A stretch of 40,950 nucleotides of DNA from Acidobacteriota bacterium (GTDB taxonomy: Bacteria; Acidobacteriota; Vicinamibacteria; Vicinamibacterales; SCN-69-37): the NCBI GenBank assembly GCA_013203475.1, contig JABMNV010000012.1, forward strand, positions 1 to 40,950, in the 5' to 3' direction. The notes under the pieces are model-generated. The model had not been told where the DNA came from, ran no database searches, and saw only the letters and a list, made by a program, of their open reading frames with translations. A program made the translations under genes and the position numbers. Positions 1 to 9,483 of this stretch are shown here, piece by piece (the stretch's first letter is position 1; each line of letters starts with the position of its first letter).

Positions 1-12
1 CATTTAATCGAT

Positions 13-58
13 GCACCCAGCACCCAGCACCCAGCACATAGCACCCAGCACCCAGCAG
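13..58. repeat. Heptameric tandem repeat (GCACCCA)n, six phased units, one degenerate (GCACATA)
   Basis: Read directly: GCACCCA x3, GCACATA, GCACCCA x2, GCAG. Lies just upstream of the first CDS. Confidence 0.95.
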
Positions 59-79
59 TAGCAGTATAAACTGCTGGCC

Positions 80-1069
80 ATGGCCACCGCGCTGGCGTCC
101 CTTCGTTCGCTACCCAGCGTCACGCTTGCGGCTCACCCTACTCCGGTGGATCGACTCGACCGACTCCGCTCGGCGCTCGGGCCGTCGTGTCCGACGTTGC
201 TCATCAAGCGCGACGACCTGTTGTCGTTCGCGATGGGCGGAAACAAGGTGCGCAAGCTCCAGACGGTATTGGCTGAGGCCAATCTCGCAGGCGCCGACAC
301 GTTGATTACCTGCGGTGGCGTCCAGTCCAATCACTGCCGCGTGACTGCGGCTGCCGGCGCGGCCTTGGGCCTGAAGGTGGTGCTGGTCGTGAACGGCACG
401 CCGCAGGATGTGCCCACCGGCAATGCGTTGCTCGATCGACTGTTCGGAGCCCAGGTGCACTATGCGACCACACGGCAGGACCGCGATTCGCTGATGGCTT
501 CGGTCGCCGCGGACCTGACCGCCCAGGGGCAACGGCCCTTCGTGATTCCCCTCGGCGCGTCCACACCAACCGGAGCGGCGGGCTTCGCTCGAGGAATCGA
601 GGAACTGCTCGTCAATGTCCACCAGTCTGGTTCCCGGCCGGACACGATCGTCCACGCGTCATCATCGGGCGGCACGCAGGCCGGTCTGATTGCCGGTTGC
701 GCGCTGTTTGGCCTCAAATCGAGGGTGATTGGCATCAGCGCCGACGAGCCAGCGGCACGTCTTTCCGCGACGGTGCTGGCCCTGCTCGAAGAGCTGGCTG
801 TCCGGTTGGGTGGTTCGCGCGCCACAATTGGAGCTGACAAGGACGTGGTGGTCGACGACCGGTTTGTGGGCGATGGCTACGGCCTTCCCACTGCCGCGTC
901 GACCGAGGCGCTCACATTGGTGGCGCGACACGAAGGTATTGTGCTCGACCCGGTCTACACCGCGAAGGCGATGGCCGGACTGATCGAAAAGATTAGAGAC
1001 GGTGCTTTTTCAATCGACGACACCGTGCTGTTTTGGCACACCGGCGGACAAGCGGGGCTGTTTGCATGA
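80..1069 (+). CDS. PLP-dependent D-cysteine desulfhydrase / ACC deaminase-like protein
   Basis: Full ORF with LIKRDDLLSFAMGGNKVRKL and CGGVQSNHCRVTAAAGA, typical of the ACC deaminase/D-cysteine desulfhydrase family. Confidence 0.85.
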   Translation: MATALASLRSLPSVTLAAHPTPVDRLDRLRSALGPSCPTLLIKRDDLLSFAMGGNKVRKLQTVLAEANLAGADTLITCGGVQSNHCRVTAAAGAALGLKVVLVVNGTPQDVPTGNALLDRLFGAQVHYATTRQDRDSLMASVAADLTAQGQRPFVIPLGASTPTGAAGFARGIEELLVNVHQSGSRPDTIVHASSSGGTQAGLIAGCALFGLKSRVIGISADEPAARLSATVLALLEELAVRLGGSRATIGADKDVVVDDRFVGDGYGLPTAASTEALTLVARHEGIVLDPVYTAKAMAGLIEKIRDGAFSIDDTVLFWHTGGQAGLFA

Positions 1070-2421
1070 CACTGACATTCTTAGGCGCGGCTCGAGTGGT
1101 AACGGGATCAAAACATCTGCTCCAGGTGGGGCACATCCGAGTCCTGGTTGACTGCGGGCTCTTCCAGGGGCTCAAGTCGCTGCGCGAACGCAACTGGGAG
1201 TCATTTCCGGTGCCGGCCGCCTCGATCGACGTGGTCGTCTTGACGCACGCGCACCTCGACCACTGTGGCTACCTGCCTCGCCTGGTGTCACAAGGATTCA
1301 CCGGCCGCGTGTATTGCACCGGGAGCACGGCCCAGCTCGCCAAGATCGTGATGTCCGACGCGGCCCGCATCCAGGAAGAAGATGCCGAGCGCGCCAATCG
1401 CAAGGGCTACACGAAGCATCGACCGGCGACCCCACTGTTCACGGAAGTCGACGCGGCTGCGGCGATTCTCCAACTGCAGCCGATCGGCTATGACCGGCCG
1501 ATGCCTATCGCGCCAGGTATCGAACTCGAGTTCACGAACGCGGGCCACCTGCTTGGCTCGGCCTACGCGCGCATCAGCGTGGCGTCTGAAGGGAAGACGG
1601 TTCTCTTCGGCGGTGACCTTGGCCGATACGACCGACCAGTACTGCCCGATCCCGTTGACCCGCCAGACGCCGACATCGTGCTGGTCGAGTCCACGTACGG
1701 CGACCGCGTGCATGCGCCTGATGATGGCGGCGCACACCTGGCGAAGATCATCAACGAGACAGTCGACCAAAAAGGAAAGATCGTCATTCCTTCATTCGCA
1801 TTGGGCCGGGTCGAGGAACTGCTCTATTGGGTGCGCTACCTGGAAGAGAAAAAGGCGATTCCCGAACTTCCCGTCTATGTTGACAGTCCGATGGCCGTCG
1901 AGGCGCTTGCCGAGTATCGTGATTTCAGCCACGAGCTTGATGAAGACCTGCGCAATTTCTTGACCGCGCGTCTGCGAGTGGTCTCAACGATTGCCGAGTC
2001 TCAAAAAATTCAGGAAGACTCCCGGCCAAGCATCGTCATTTCATCCAGTGGAATGGCGACTGGCGGCCGCGTCCTGCATCACCTCAAGCGGGCGCTGCCG
2101 GACGAGCGCAATACCGTGCTGTTTGCCGGGTATCAAGCTCAAGGCACGCGCGGCCGCCTGCTCAAAGAAGGCGCACAGACCACGCGTATCCACGGTCAGG
2201 AAGTGGTCGTCAAAGCCAGGATCGAAACGCTCGATGGCACATCGGCTCACGCCGATAGCGATGAAATCATGCGGTGGCTGAAGCGCTTCAAGAAGGCGCC
2301 GTCACTTTTGTGCATGGTGCATGGGGAACCGAGGCCGATGGATGCCCTCAAGGCCAGGGTCGAGCGGGAACTGCAGTGGAACGTCAGAACGCCCGGGCAC
2401 AGAGAGAAGATTGACATCTGA
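1066..2421 (+). CDS. MBL-fold beta-CASP RNA-specific exonuclease/endonuclease (YSH1/CPSF-like)
   Basis: MTLTFLGAARVVTGSKHLLQV, LTHAHLDHCGYLP, SSSGMATGGRVLHHL, GTSAHADSDEI. ATGA overlap with the upstream gene makes 1066 the likely start. Confidence 0.88.
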   Translation: MTLTFLGAARVVTGSKHLLQVGHIRVLVDCGLFQGLKSLRERNWESFPVPAASIDVVVLTHAHLDHCGYLPRLVSQGFTGRVYCTGSTAQLAKIVMSDAARIQEEDAERANRKGYTKHRPATPLFTEVDAAAAILQLQPIGYDRPMPIAPGIELEFTNAGHLLGSAYARISVASEGKTVLFGGDLGRYDRPVLPDPVDPPDADIVLVESTYGDRVHAPDDGGAHLAKIINETVDQKGKIVIPSFALGRVEELLYWVRYLEEKKAIPELPVYVDSPMAVEALAEYRDFSHELDEDLRNFLTARLRVVSTIAESQKIQEDSRPSIVISSSGMATGGRVLHHLKRALPDERNTVLFAGYQAQGTRGRLLKEGAQTTRIHGQEVVVKARIETLDGTSAHADSDEIMRWLKRFKKAPSLLCMVHGEPRPMDALKARVERELQWNVRTPGHREKIDI

Positions 2422-2423
2422 AT

Positions 2424-4343
2424 ATGGACCGACAGTATCTACTTGAACAAATTGACGAAGCCGCGGTCGTGCAGTTGTACGCTGACGGCTTTTCGACCCT
2501 CCCCCTTGACCAGAAGATCTTGATTTGGCACCTGTCACAAGCCGCGGTGGCAGGTCGTGACATCTATTACGACCAGCGGTATCGACACAGCCTTGCCATG
2601 CGGGACCTGCTCGAGGGGGTCGTGCGCGCCGCCAATACCGATGCCAGCGCGTTCGTACCCGAGGTCCTTGCCGAGATTCGCCGCTACCTGAAACTCTTCT
2701 GGCTCAACTCGGGTCCTTACAACAATCTGACTGCGCGCAAGTTCGTGTTGCGCTGCTCCCCCGAGGAACTGGCGACTGCGGTAGGCGCCGCGGCGGAGGC
2801 CGGCACTATCGACCTTTCTGCGTCAGCCATTGACGAGACCCTCGAACGCCTGCGCCCGGCCTTCTTCAATGCAACGTTCGAGCCGATGGTCACGAACAAG
2901 ACGCCTGGCGACGGCCACGACATCCTTCAGGACAGCGCCAACAATCTTTACCGTGGCGTGTCGATGGCAGATGTGGGCGGTTACGAGGAGAAATACGGTC
3001 TCAACTCGCGACTGGTCAAGACAGACGATGGGCTGGTTGAGGAGATCTGCAGAGTCGGTGGCAGATACGGCAAAGAGATCGCGGCCATTTGTGATCACCT
3101 CACGGCCGCCTTGCCCTATGCCACGACCGAGATGAGGGCCGCACTCAACGCGTTGATTCAGTTCTATCAGTCAGGCGAAGACGCGGACCGCGTGGCGTAC
3201 GACATCGCATGGGTCGCAGACAAAGACTCACCCGTCGACACGATCAATGGGTTCATCGAAACGTACATGGACGCACGCGGCGTGAAGGGTGCGTGGGAAG
3301 CGCTCGTGTACTACGTGAACCCGGCCAAGACCGAAGGTATCCATCGTCTCGCCGAAGCCGCGCAGTGGTTTGAAGACCGCATGCCGTGGGAGGCCAAGTG
3401 GCGGAAGCCCAACGTCAAGGGTGTGACGGCCAAGGCAATAGATGTGGTGATGGAGTCGGGCGATTCGGGCCCAGTCACCCCGATCGGGATCAACCTTCCT
3501 AACGATCAACTCATTCGCGAACAACACGGCAGCAAGTCTGTGTTGCTGGCCAACGTCAACGAGGCCTATGAGAAGTCGCAACCCAAGGCGTATCGCGAAG
3601 AATTCTGTTGGTCGCCTGAAGAAGTGGCGCGCGCGGAACAGTGGGGAGCTCTGGCCAGCGAGGTGACGACCGGTATTCATGAGGTGCTCGGGCACGGCAG
3701 CGGCGTGGTGGAGTCGCACCTGGGTGGACGGCCGGAGCTGGCGCTCAAGGAACAGTACGCCTCGCTTGAAGAATCGCGAGCTGATCTGGTCGCCTTGTAC
3801 TTCGTGGGGGAACCGCGGATCGCCGAGCTCGGCATGTTGCCAGCCGAGCACCAGGAAACGATTGTGCTGGCCGAGTACGAGTCCTACGCCCGGAACGCAC
3901 TGGTGCAACTGCGTCGGGTGCGCGAAGGCACGCAGATCGAGGAAGACCACATGCGCAATCGCCAGATGATTGTTCATTGGCTGCTGGCGCATACCAAGGC
4001 CATCGAAGTGCGCAAGCGCGACGGCAAGACCTTCCATGTGATGGTCGATGCCAAGGCGTTCCACGATGGCGTCGGCCGCCTGCTGGGTGATGTGCAGCGC
4101 ATCAAGTCGACGGGTGACCATGCCGCCGCCAAGGCGATGTTCGACACGTACGGCATTCACTTCGACTCGGCGTTGCGCGACGAAGTGGTGGCGCGCGTTG
4201 ACCACCTGAAGTTGCCGTCCTACACCGGTTTCGTGCAGCCCGACCTCACGCCGGTGTTCGACGACGCCGGGCAGATTGTCGACGTGGACATTTCGTATCC
4301 CTTGAGCCTCGAGAAACAGATGTTGGATTGGAGTCGGCGATGA
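2424..4343 (+). CDS. Dipeptidyl-peptidase III-like zinc peptidase (M49)
   Basis: HEVLGHGSGVVE zinc motif, downstream EESRADLVALYF, ~640 aa. Confidence 0.85.
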   Translation: MDRQYLLEQIDEAAVVQLYADGFSTLPLDQKILIWHLSQAAVAGRDIYYDQRYRHSLAMRDLLEGVVRAANTDASAFVPEVLAEIRRYLKLFWLNSGPYNNLTARKFVLRCSPEELATAVGAAAEAGTIDLSASAIDETLERLRPAFFNATFEPMVTNKTPGDGHDILQDSANNLYRGVSMADVGGYEEKYGLNSRLVKTDDGLVEEICRVGGRYGKEIAAICDHLTAALPYATTEMRAALNALIQFYQSGEDADRVAYDIAWVADKDSPVDTINGFIETYMDARGVKGAWEALVYYVNPAKTEGIHRLAEAAQWFEDRMPWEAKWRKPNVKGVTAKAIDVVMESGDSGPVTPIGINLPNDQLIREQHGSKSVLLANVNEAYEKSQPKAYREEFCWSPEEVARAEQWGALASEVTTGIHEVLGHGSGVVESHLGGRPELALKEQYASLEESRADLVALYFVGEPRIAELGMLPAEHQETIVLAEYESYARNALVQLRRVREGTQIEEDHMRNRQMIVHWLLAHTKAIEVRKRDGKTFHVMVDAKAFHDGVGRLLGDVQRIKSTGDHAAAKAMFDTYGIHFDSALRDEVVARVDHLKLPSYTGFVQPDLTPVFDDAGQIVDVDISYPLSLEKQMLDWSRR

Positions 4344-6088
4344 AAGGGACAGACGCGAGAGTGCTGGGTGCGACGGTCGTGCTGGGTGCGACGGTCGTGC
4401 TGGGTGCTGGGTGCTCGGTGCTGGGTGCTCTACAGAATCCTGAACCTGCTGTCCGCGCGGAGTTGGCTGCGGCTCGAAAGATCCCCGTGCCGATGGCGGC
4501 GCGTATTCAGCCGACCATTGACCTGCTCTGGGCCGGGTTTGATCCGGGCGCGGCGCAGGCTCAGGTGGAGTTCGCGTCCGGGTACTGGCGACTGGCCGGC
4601 AATGAGGGCTACGACGCTACCCTCGACCGCGTTCGGGACCGGTTGGTTGCAGCTGGGCTGCAGAACATCACGGTCGAGACCGCCGAGACACCTAGCCCCG
4701 GTTGGGACCACACCGTCGGCACGCTGGCTCTCATCCGCGACGGACAGCCCGATCTGCCGGTGCTGTCGAAGGAGAAAGAACGATTGGCTCTGGCGATCAA
4801 TTCGATCTCGACCAACGGAAAGATCGATGCGCCGCTGATTGACGTCGGTCGTGGACAGGCGGCTGATTTCGAAGGGAAGGACGTCACGGGCGCGGTCGTG
4901 CTCGGCAATGGGTCGCTCGGGGCACTGTTTCGAGCGGCCGTGACCCAGCGGGGAGCCATCGGCGTGGTGTCCACGCAGATCGCAGGCTACATCGCCGACG
5001 ACCCTGACGTGCTGCAGTGGGGCAGCATTCCCCTGGATCAGTCAGGGACGGCGTTTGGCTTCAAGGCGTCTCGTCGCGCGGCTGAGACATTGCGCGCCGC
5101 GCTGGCGACGGGTCCGCAGCGTGTGCGGGTCGAAGTGGTGAGTTCGTTCGCCAACAAACCCGAGCGCACCCTCGTGTATGAGATTCCCGGTCGCTCCCTC
5201 CCAGCTGAGCGCATCGTTATTGCCGCGCATCTTCAGGAGCCGGGCGCTGGTGACAACGCCAGCGGAGTGGCGACGTTGATGGAGCTGGCGAGGTCGCTCG
5301 GGATGGGCGTGGCTGCCGGCAAGATTCCAGCGCCTGAGCGGACGATTACGTTCCTATGGCTGAACGAAATCAGTGGCAGCCGCAGTTGGTTGAGCCGGCA
5401 CCAGGATCTGGTGCCCGGCCTCAAGTACATGTTCTCGATGGACATGACTGGTGAGGACATCGAGAAGACCGGCGGGAGCTTTCTCGTCGAACGCTGGCCG
5501 GATCCAGGTGCCGTGTGGGCGCGCCCCTGGGACCCACATTCTGAATGGGGCGCCGGCAACGTCAGGGCGAACACACTCAAAGGCGATTTGATCAACGACT
5601 TGCACCTCGCTGTCTGCGAATTGGTGGCGACCAGGACCACTTGGGTGGTCAGGACCAATCCCTACGAGGGCGGCAGCGACCATACGGTCTTCGGGAGTGC
5701 CGGTGTGCCGTCGCTGCTTGACTGGCATTTCACTGATCGTTACTACCACACGAATATGGACACGGCTGACAAGACCAGCGGTCCCGAAATGCGAAACGTC
5801 GGTGTCGCTGTGGCCACAACCGCATGGATCATGTCGGCGTCTGACGAACCAATGGCGATGCAGGTGGCGGACCTGATCGCGTCAGCCGGGCGGGCGCGGT
5901 TGGCGATCGAGCTGCGCGACGGCGCGGACATGGCCGATCATGCCGAAGCCCTCGCCGCGTGGCGGACCTGGTCGGCCGAGGCCGTGACCAGTGTCAGTCG
6001 CCTGGTGACAGGTGTTCCGTCGGTCGCTTTCACCGCGCGTCTTGATCAGTTGGCGTCGGTCTTGATGGCCTCTGACGCGGTGCGCTGA
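4340..6088 (+). CDS. M28-family peptidase-like protein with PA-like region, probable lipoprotein/exported
   Basis: GDNASGVATLMELARSL, WLNEISGSRSWL, GGSDHTVF. ATG at 4340 overlaps the upstream stop (ATGA). Hydrophobic N-terminus is encoded by tandem repeats. Confidence 0.8.
   Translation: MKGTDARVLGATVVLGATVVLGAGCSVLGALQNPEPAVRAELAAARKIPVPMAARIQPTIDLLWAGFDPGAAQAQVEFASGYWRLAGNEGYDATLDRVRDRLVAAGLQNITVETAETPSPGWDHTVGTLALIRDGQPDLPVLSKEKERLALAINSISTNGKIDAPLIDVGRGQAADFEGKDVTGAVVLGNGSLGALFRAAVTQRGAIGVVSTQIAGYIADDPDVLQWGSIPLDQSGTAFGFKASRRAAETLRAALATGPQRVRVEVVSSFANKPERTLVYEIPGRSLPAERIVIAAHLQEPGAGDNASGVATLMELARSLGMGVAAGKIPAPERTITFLWLNEISGSRSWLSRHQDLVPGLKYMFSMDMTGEDIEKTGGSFLVERWPDPGAVWARPWDPHSEWGAGNVRANTLKGDLINDLHLAVCELVATRTTWVVRTNPYEGGSDHTVFGSAGVPSLLDWHFTDRYYHTNMDTADKTSGPEMRNVGVAVATTAWIMSASDEPMAMQVADLIASAGRARLAIELRDGADMADHAEALAAWRTWSAEAVTSVSRLVTGVPSVAFTARLDQLASVLMASDAVR
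4361..4430. repeat. Tandem repeats inside a signal peptide: 2 x 18 bp (GTGCTGGGTGCGACGGTC) followed by ~5 x 7 bp (GTGCTGG)
   Basis: Read directly. GTGCTGG/TGGGTGC is the reverse complement of the GCACCCA heptamer at 13-58. Confidence 0.93.
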
Positions 6089-6154
6089 CCTGCTCCTCTG
6101 AGCTCTGATATGCCGTAAGATGCCCACACGGATACTGCTGTGGAGGGCATTCAT

Positions 6155-8248
6155 ATGAAAAAACTATTTGGCCTGGTACTGCTGGCGGGCGGACTGGTCG
6201 CGGCGTCGTCTGTCGCGCCGGTGGCCCAGGAGCGTGAAGATCGAACGCTGCTCTCACACGAGCAGATGACCGCGATTATCAACGAAGTGTCTGGCGAACG
6301 GGCGATGCACACGTTGCTCGAACTCGTGCCGTATCAACGGGTGCGAAACCCGGCCGAGTACGACGGACCCTTCCAAGAAAGTACGGTCATGGCGAATCTC
6401 GCCAAGGAATACGGCTTCGACAACGTCACGATCGAGAGCTTCAGCGCAGGCCAGGCCTGGCAGCCCACTCAAGGCGAGCTGTGGATGACCGCGCCGAAAT
6501 CAGTGAAAATCTACGACGTGCATGACGTGGCGCTGTCTCTGGCGACGCTCAATGCGAGTGGCGATTTCTCAGGCGAATTGGTGGATATCGGCGCGGCTCG
6601 TCCGGAGGATTTTGACGCGCAGGACCTGACCGGCAAGTTCGTGCTGTCGGCAGAGTCGGTGTCAGGCTTAAGCCAGGTGTACTCGCAGGCGATTCAGCGC
6701 GGCGCCGTGGGCGTCATCGGCGTCAACGCGATTGGCGCCCAGCGGGCGCTCGACTTTCCCGATCAGATCGTGTCAACGGGCGTGAATGCCCAGGACGGCA
6801 AGCCCGCCTGGAACGCGGCGCCTCGTGTGGCGCGAGAACTCAAAGCCCTGCTCGCACGCGGAGACGAGATCACCATTCGGTCCATCAACCAGACGGTGCA
6901 GGTGCCCACGCGCAGTGAGGTGGTGCACGCAGAGATTCTGGGCGACGGAAGCACGACGCAGGAAGTGGCGATCGGCGGCCATCTCTATGAAGGCGTCATC
7001 AAACAGGGCGCCAACGACGACAACTCTGGCTGTGCGCTGACGCTCGAAATTGGCCGCGCGTACATCAAGCTGATCAAGGAAGGGAAGCTGCCGCGTCCGA
7101 AGCGGACCATCAACTTCCAATGGCTGGCGGAAATCAGCGGCACGAACTACTGGCTCAACGCCCACCCCGAGAAGGCGTCGCGCATCATCGGCGACCTGAA
7201 CTTCGACATGGAAGGCATCCGGGTGTCTCAGAGTCGCAGTTACTGGATCTTGCAGCGTACGCCAGACACCTTTCCGTCGTACATCAACGACATAGCGCAG
7301 AGCAACATGGAATACATCGCCGACATCTCGCGCGAGCGGGTACGGTTCCGCGGTAACGGGTACCTGCCGTCGCAGTTGGTCGAGTCTGCGCGTGGCAGCA
7401 AGGACGCGTTCTATATCAAGATCGACAAGCACTACGGGTCGTCTGACCACGTCACCTATATGCAGCACGGCATTCCCGCCGTGATGTTTATCACCTGGCC
7501 GGACATGTGGTACCACTCGTCGGAAGACACGCCTGACAAGCAGGACACCACGCAGTACAAGCGTGCTGCCGCCGTCGGCCTGGGTTCACTGGCGGCACTG
7601 TCAGAGGGCACGGACACGATGGCAGCGCGCATCGTGAACGAGAACCTCGGTCGCGGCTTGGCGCGCATGGGTGAGTCACACACGAAGGGCCTTGGGTATC
7701 TGGCCGACGCGACAGACGCCGCGTCTCTGGCGGCAGCCTACCGCGACGCTCGCGTGTCCATCACGCATCAGGCCCAGATCGAGAAGGCCGTGGTCGACTC
7801 TGCCAGCATCCTCTATACCGATGTGAACGCCGGCAAGGCAAAGACGGCCGTGTTCAGTCCGCTGATCGATCGCCGGTCGGTGTCGCTGCTTGACGAAGTA
7901 GCCGCGGCTTACCAACTGCAAGCCTCACAGCGCGGCATGACGCTGCCGGCGAACATGGGTGAACCGGTGCTGAGTGTGGCTGAGCAGGAAGCTGCGAATC
8001 TTGTCGTCGAGCAGGTGCCTGCGCCTGCTGGCGGGCGCGGCGGTGGACGTGGACGCGGTGCGGCGGGTCCGAGCCTGCCGACCGAGTTCAACGCCGAGTT
8101 CAGGGGATTGCTCTCAAGGAACATGACTGTGCTTGAGATTCGTGACTTCTTGTCTGGCGAGTTCACGCCGCTGCCGATCGAAACGGTGATGGCCGTGCTG
8201 CGCGCCACCGAGGCCAGCGGGTCGATCAAGCTGGTGCCCAGGAAGTAG
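6155..8248 (+). CDS. M28-family peptidase-like protein, secreted
   Basis: N-terminal signal MKKLFGLVLLAGGLVAASS; NDDNSGCALTLEIGRAY; WLAEISGTNYWL; YGSSDHVTYMQHGIPAVMF. Resembles the preceding gene. Confidence 0.83.
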   Translation: MKKLFGLVLLAGGLVAASSVAPVAQEREDRTLLSHEQMTAIINEVSGERAMHTLLELVPYQRVRNPAEYDGPFQESTVMANLAKEYGFDNVTIESFSAGQAWQPTQGELWMTAPKSVKIYDVHDVALSLATLNASGDFSGELVDIGAARPEDFDAQDLTGKFVLSAESVSGLSQVYSQAIQRGAVGVIGVNAIGAQRALDFPDQIVSTGVNAQDGKPAWNAAPRVARELKALLARGDEITIRSINQTVQVPTRSEVVHAEILGDGSTTQEVAIGGHLYEGVIKQGANDDNSGCALTLEIGRAYIKLIKEGKLPRPKRTINFQWLAEISGTNYWLNAHPEKASRIIGDLNFDMEGIRVSQSRSYWILQRTPDTFPSYINDIAQSNMEYIADISRERVRFRGNGYLPSQLVESARGSKDAFYIKIDKHYGSSDHVTYMQHGIPAVMFITWPDMWYHSSEDTPDKQDTTQYKRAAAVGLGSLAALSEGTDTMAARIVNENLGRGLARMGESHTKGLGYLADATDAASLAAAYRDARVSITHQAQIEKAVVDSASILYTDVNAGKAKTAVFSPLIDRRSVSLLDEVAAAYQLQASQRGMTLPANMGEPVLSVAEQEAANLVVEQVPAPAGGRGGGRGRGAAGPSLPTEFNAEFRGLLSRNMTVLEIRDFLSGEFTPLPIETVMAVLRATEASGSIKLVPRK

Positions 8249-8271
8249 GGCACGGTCGCCGATCTGTCAAA

Positions 8272-8309
8272 CCATCTCGGGTGCCGTCACCGGACGGCAC
8301 TCGAGATGG
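8272..8309. terminator. Strong hairpin: 17-bp stem with one G.U wobble and ACCG loop; intrinsic-terminator or UTR structure candidate
   Basis: CCATCTCGGGTGCCGTC-ACCG-GACGGCACTCGAGATGG between the M28 stop (8248) and the next start (8326). No clear U-tract. Confidence 0.65.
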
Positions 8310-8325
8310 GGCGCCACCAATTACC

Positions 8326-8511
8326 ATGGATGACACATTCGCCGTCACGTGCCCGTATTGCGCAGAAGAGATCGAAATCTACGTCGAACCCGATGTGCGC
8401 GGAAGTTTCGTACAGGACTGCGAAGTCTGCTGTAATCCGTGGCGCGTCTACGTCAGTGGTGACGACGAGAGTCGATCGGTGGACGTGGCTCGAGCGGATG
8501 GATCTGAATGA
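8326..8511 (+). CDS. CPXCG motif-containing cysteine-rich small protein
   Basis: MDDTFAVTCPYCAEEIEIYVEPDVRGSFVQDCEVCCNPWRVYV. Confidence 0.85.
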   Translation: MDDTFAVTCPYCAEEIEIYVEPDVRGSFVQDCEVCCNPWRVYVSGDDESRSVDVARADGSE

Positions 8512-8714
8512 GGAGCGGCCATGACAGGCTTGCCTGATGTGTTTCGGCCCAGACTCAAGCTGTAGGAGTTGGTCGAGGAGCGCAATTCTGGAAACTCGCG
8601 CCAGCCCTGTCGGCGCTTTATCATACGGGGACTGACGAGAAGCGCTGGGTGGATGTCGTGCCTGGCGCGCAAGAAGGGCTTGGGATTCTGATGGAAGGCA
8701 AAGAGGAGAAGGCG

Positions 8715-8909
8715 ATGGACTGGCGAGAACGAATCAGCTCGGACCCCAACGTGTGCCACGGAAAGTCCTGCATCCGAGGCACACGCATCTTTGTTTCGGT
8801 TGTCCTCGACAATCTGGCCGCCGGCCGTTCGCCGGCCGAAATTGTCGCTGACTATCCCAGACTCACGAGCGTCAAGTTCCGTTCCCAAGGACTGCGTAGT
8901 GCGCTTTAA
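8715..8909 (+). pseudogene. DUF433-family antitoxin-like protein, C-terminus disrupted
   Basis: MDWRERISSDPNVCHGKSCIRGTRIFVSVVLDNLAAGRSPAEIVADYPRLT is DUF433-like; the expected C-terminal helices are replaced by VKFRSQGLRSAL. Confidence 0.7.
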
Positions 8910-8952
8910 GACCGACGAGAACCTGCAGTTGCTGTCGGCCAAGCGACGATGA
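8899..8952 (+). pseudogene. DUF5615 (PIN-like) toxin relic, only the first ~17 codons
   Basis: GTG start, VRFKTDENLQLLSAKRR*, matching the N-terminal RFKxDENL signature of DUF5615 partners of DUF433. Confidence 0.55.
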
Positions 8953-8961
8953 ATTGGGCGG

Positions 8962-9483
8962 TCAGGCCTCCGGTGGCGTCTGACCTCTCTCCGCAAACCA
9001 GTACCGCAGGAACACGAGATCGGCCGCGTCCTTCTCGCGGTGACTGACGGACTTCATCCGCCACAACAAGCGGGGTGACGCGAACGGTATCCGCACGCCA
9101 TCGACGTCATGCACGACCACGTCAGCCGCGGCGCCCGTGTAGTCGATCCCGCCGGCCGACTTCATGAGGTCCACGACGATCTCATCAGCCACGCGCACCA
9201 CCACGTAGTGGTCGATTTCGCCTGATTTGAGTTCACGCACGGCTTGGTCCGGCAGGGTCGCCAGTGCCTCAAATACGCGGCGCTCGTTGTCACTGTCGGT
9301 GGCCACGATGAGGTCCACGTCCATCGTGTTGCGGTTGTACCCAGCCGCGCGAATCGCGAACCCGCCAATCACGACGTACTTCGCCCCGCGCTCGTTGAGC
9401 GCACGGCAGAGGTCGCGCAAATCGGCCAACGTGGGCGTGCGAGGCTCTAGGTTTTCCGGCGGGCCATCATCTGCCACAGCCAT
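8962..9483 (-). CDS. Nucleotidyltransferase (AbiEii/MNT-like)
   Basis: KYVVIGGFAIRAAGYNRNTMDVDLIVA (GG...DxD core), followed by a hydrophobic-acidic EIVVDLMKS. Confidence 0.75.
   Translation of the reverse strand: MAVADDGPPENLEPRTPTLADLRDLCRALNERGAKYVVIGGFAIRAAGYNRNTMDVDLIVATDSDNERRVFEALATLPDQAVRELKSGEIDHYVVVRVADEIVVDLMKSAGGIDYTGAAADVVVHDVDGVRIPFASPRLLWRMKSVSHREKDAADLVFLRYWFAERGQTPPEA

Noticed and set aside
3228-4205. 325-aa minus-strand ORF inside the M49 gene
   Set aside because: Antisense shadow of a clear coding frame in high-GC DNA; no recognisable motif.
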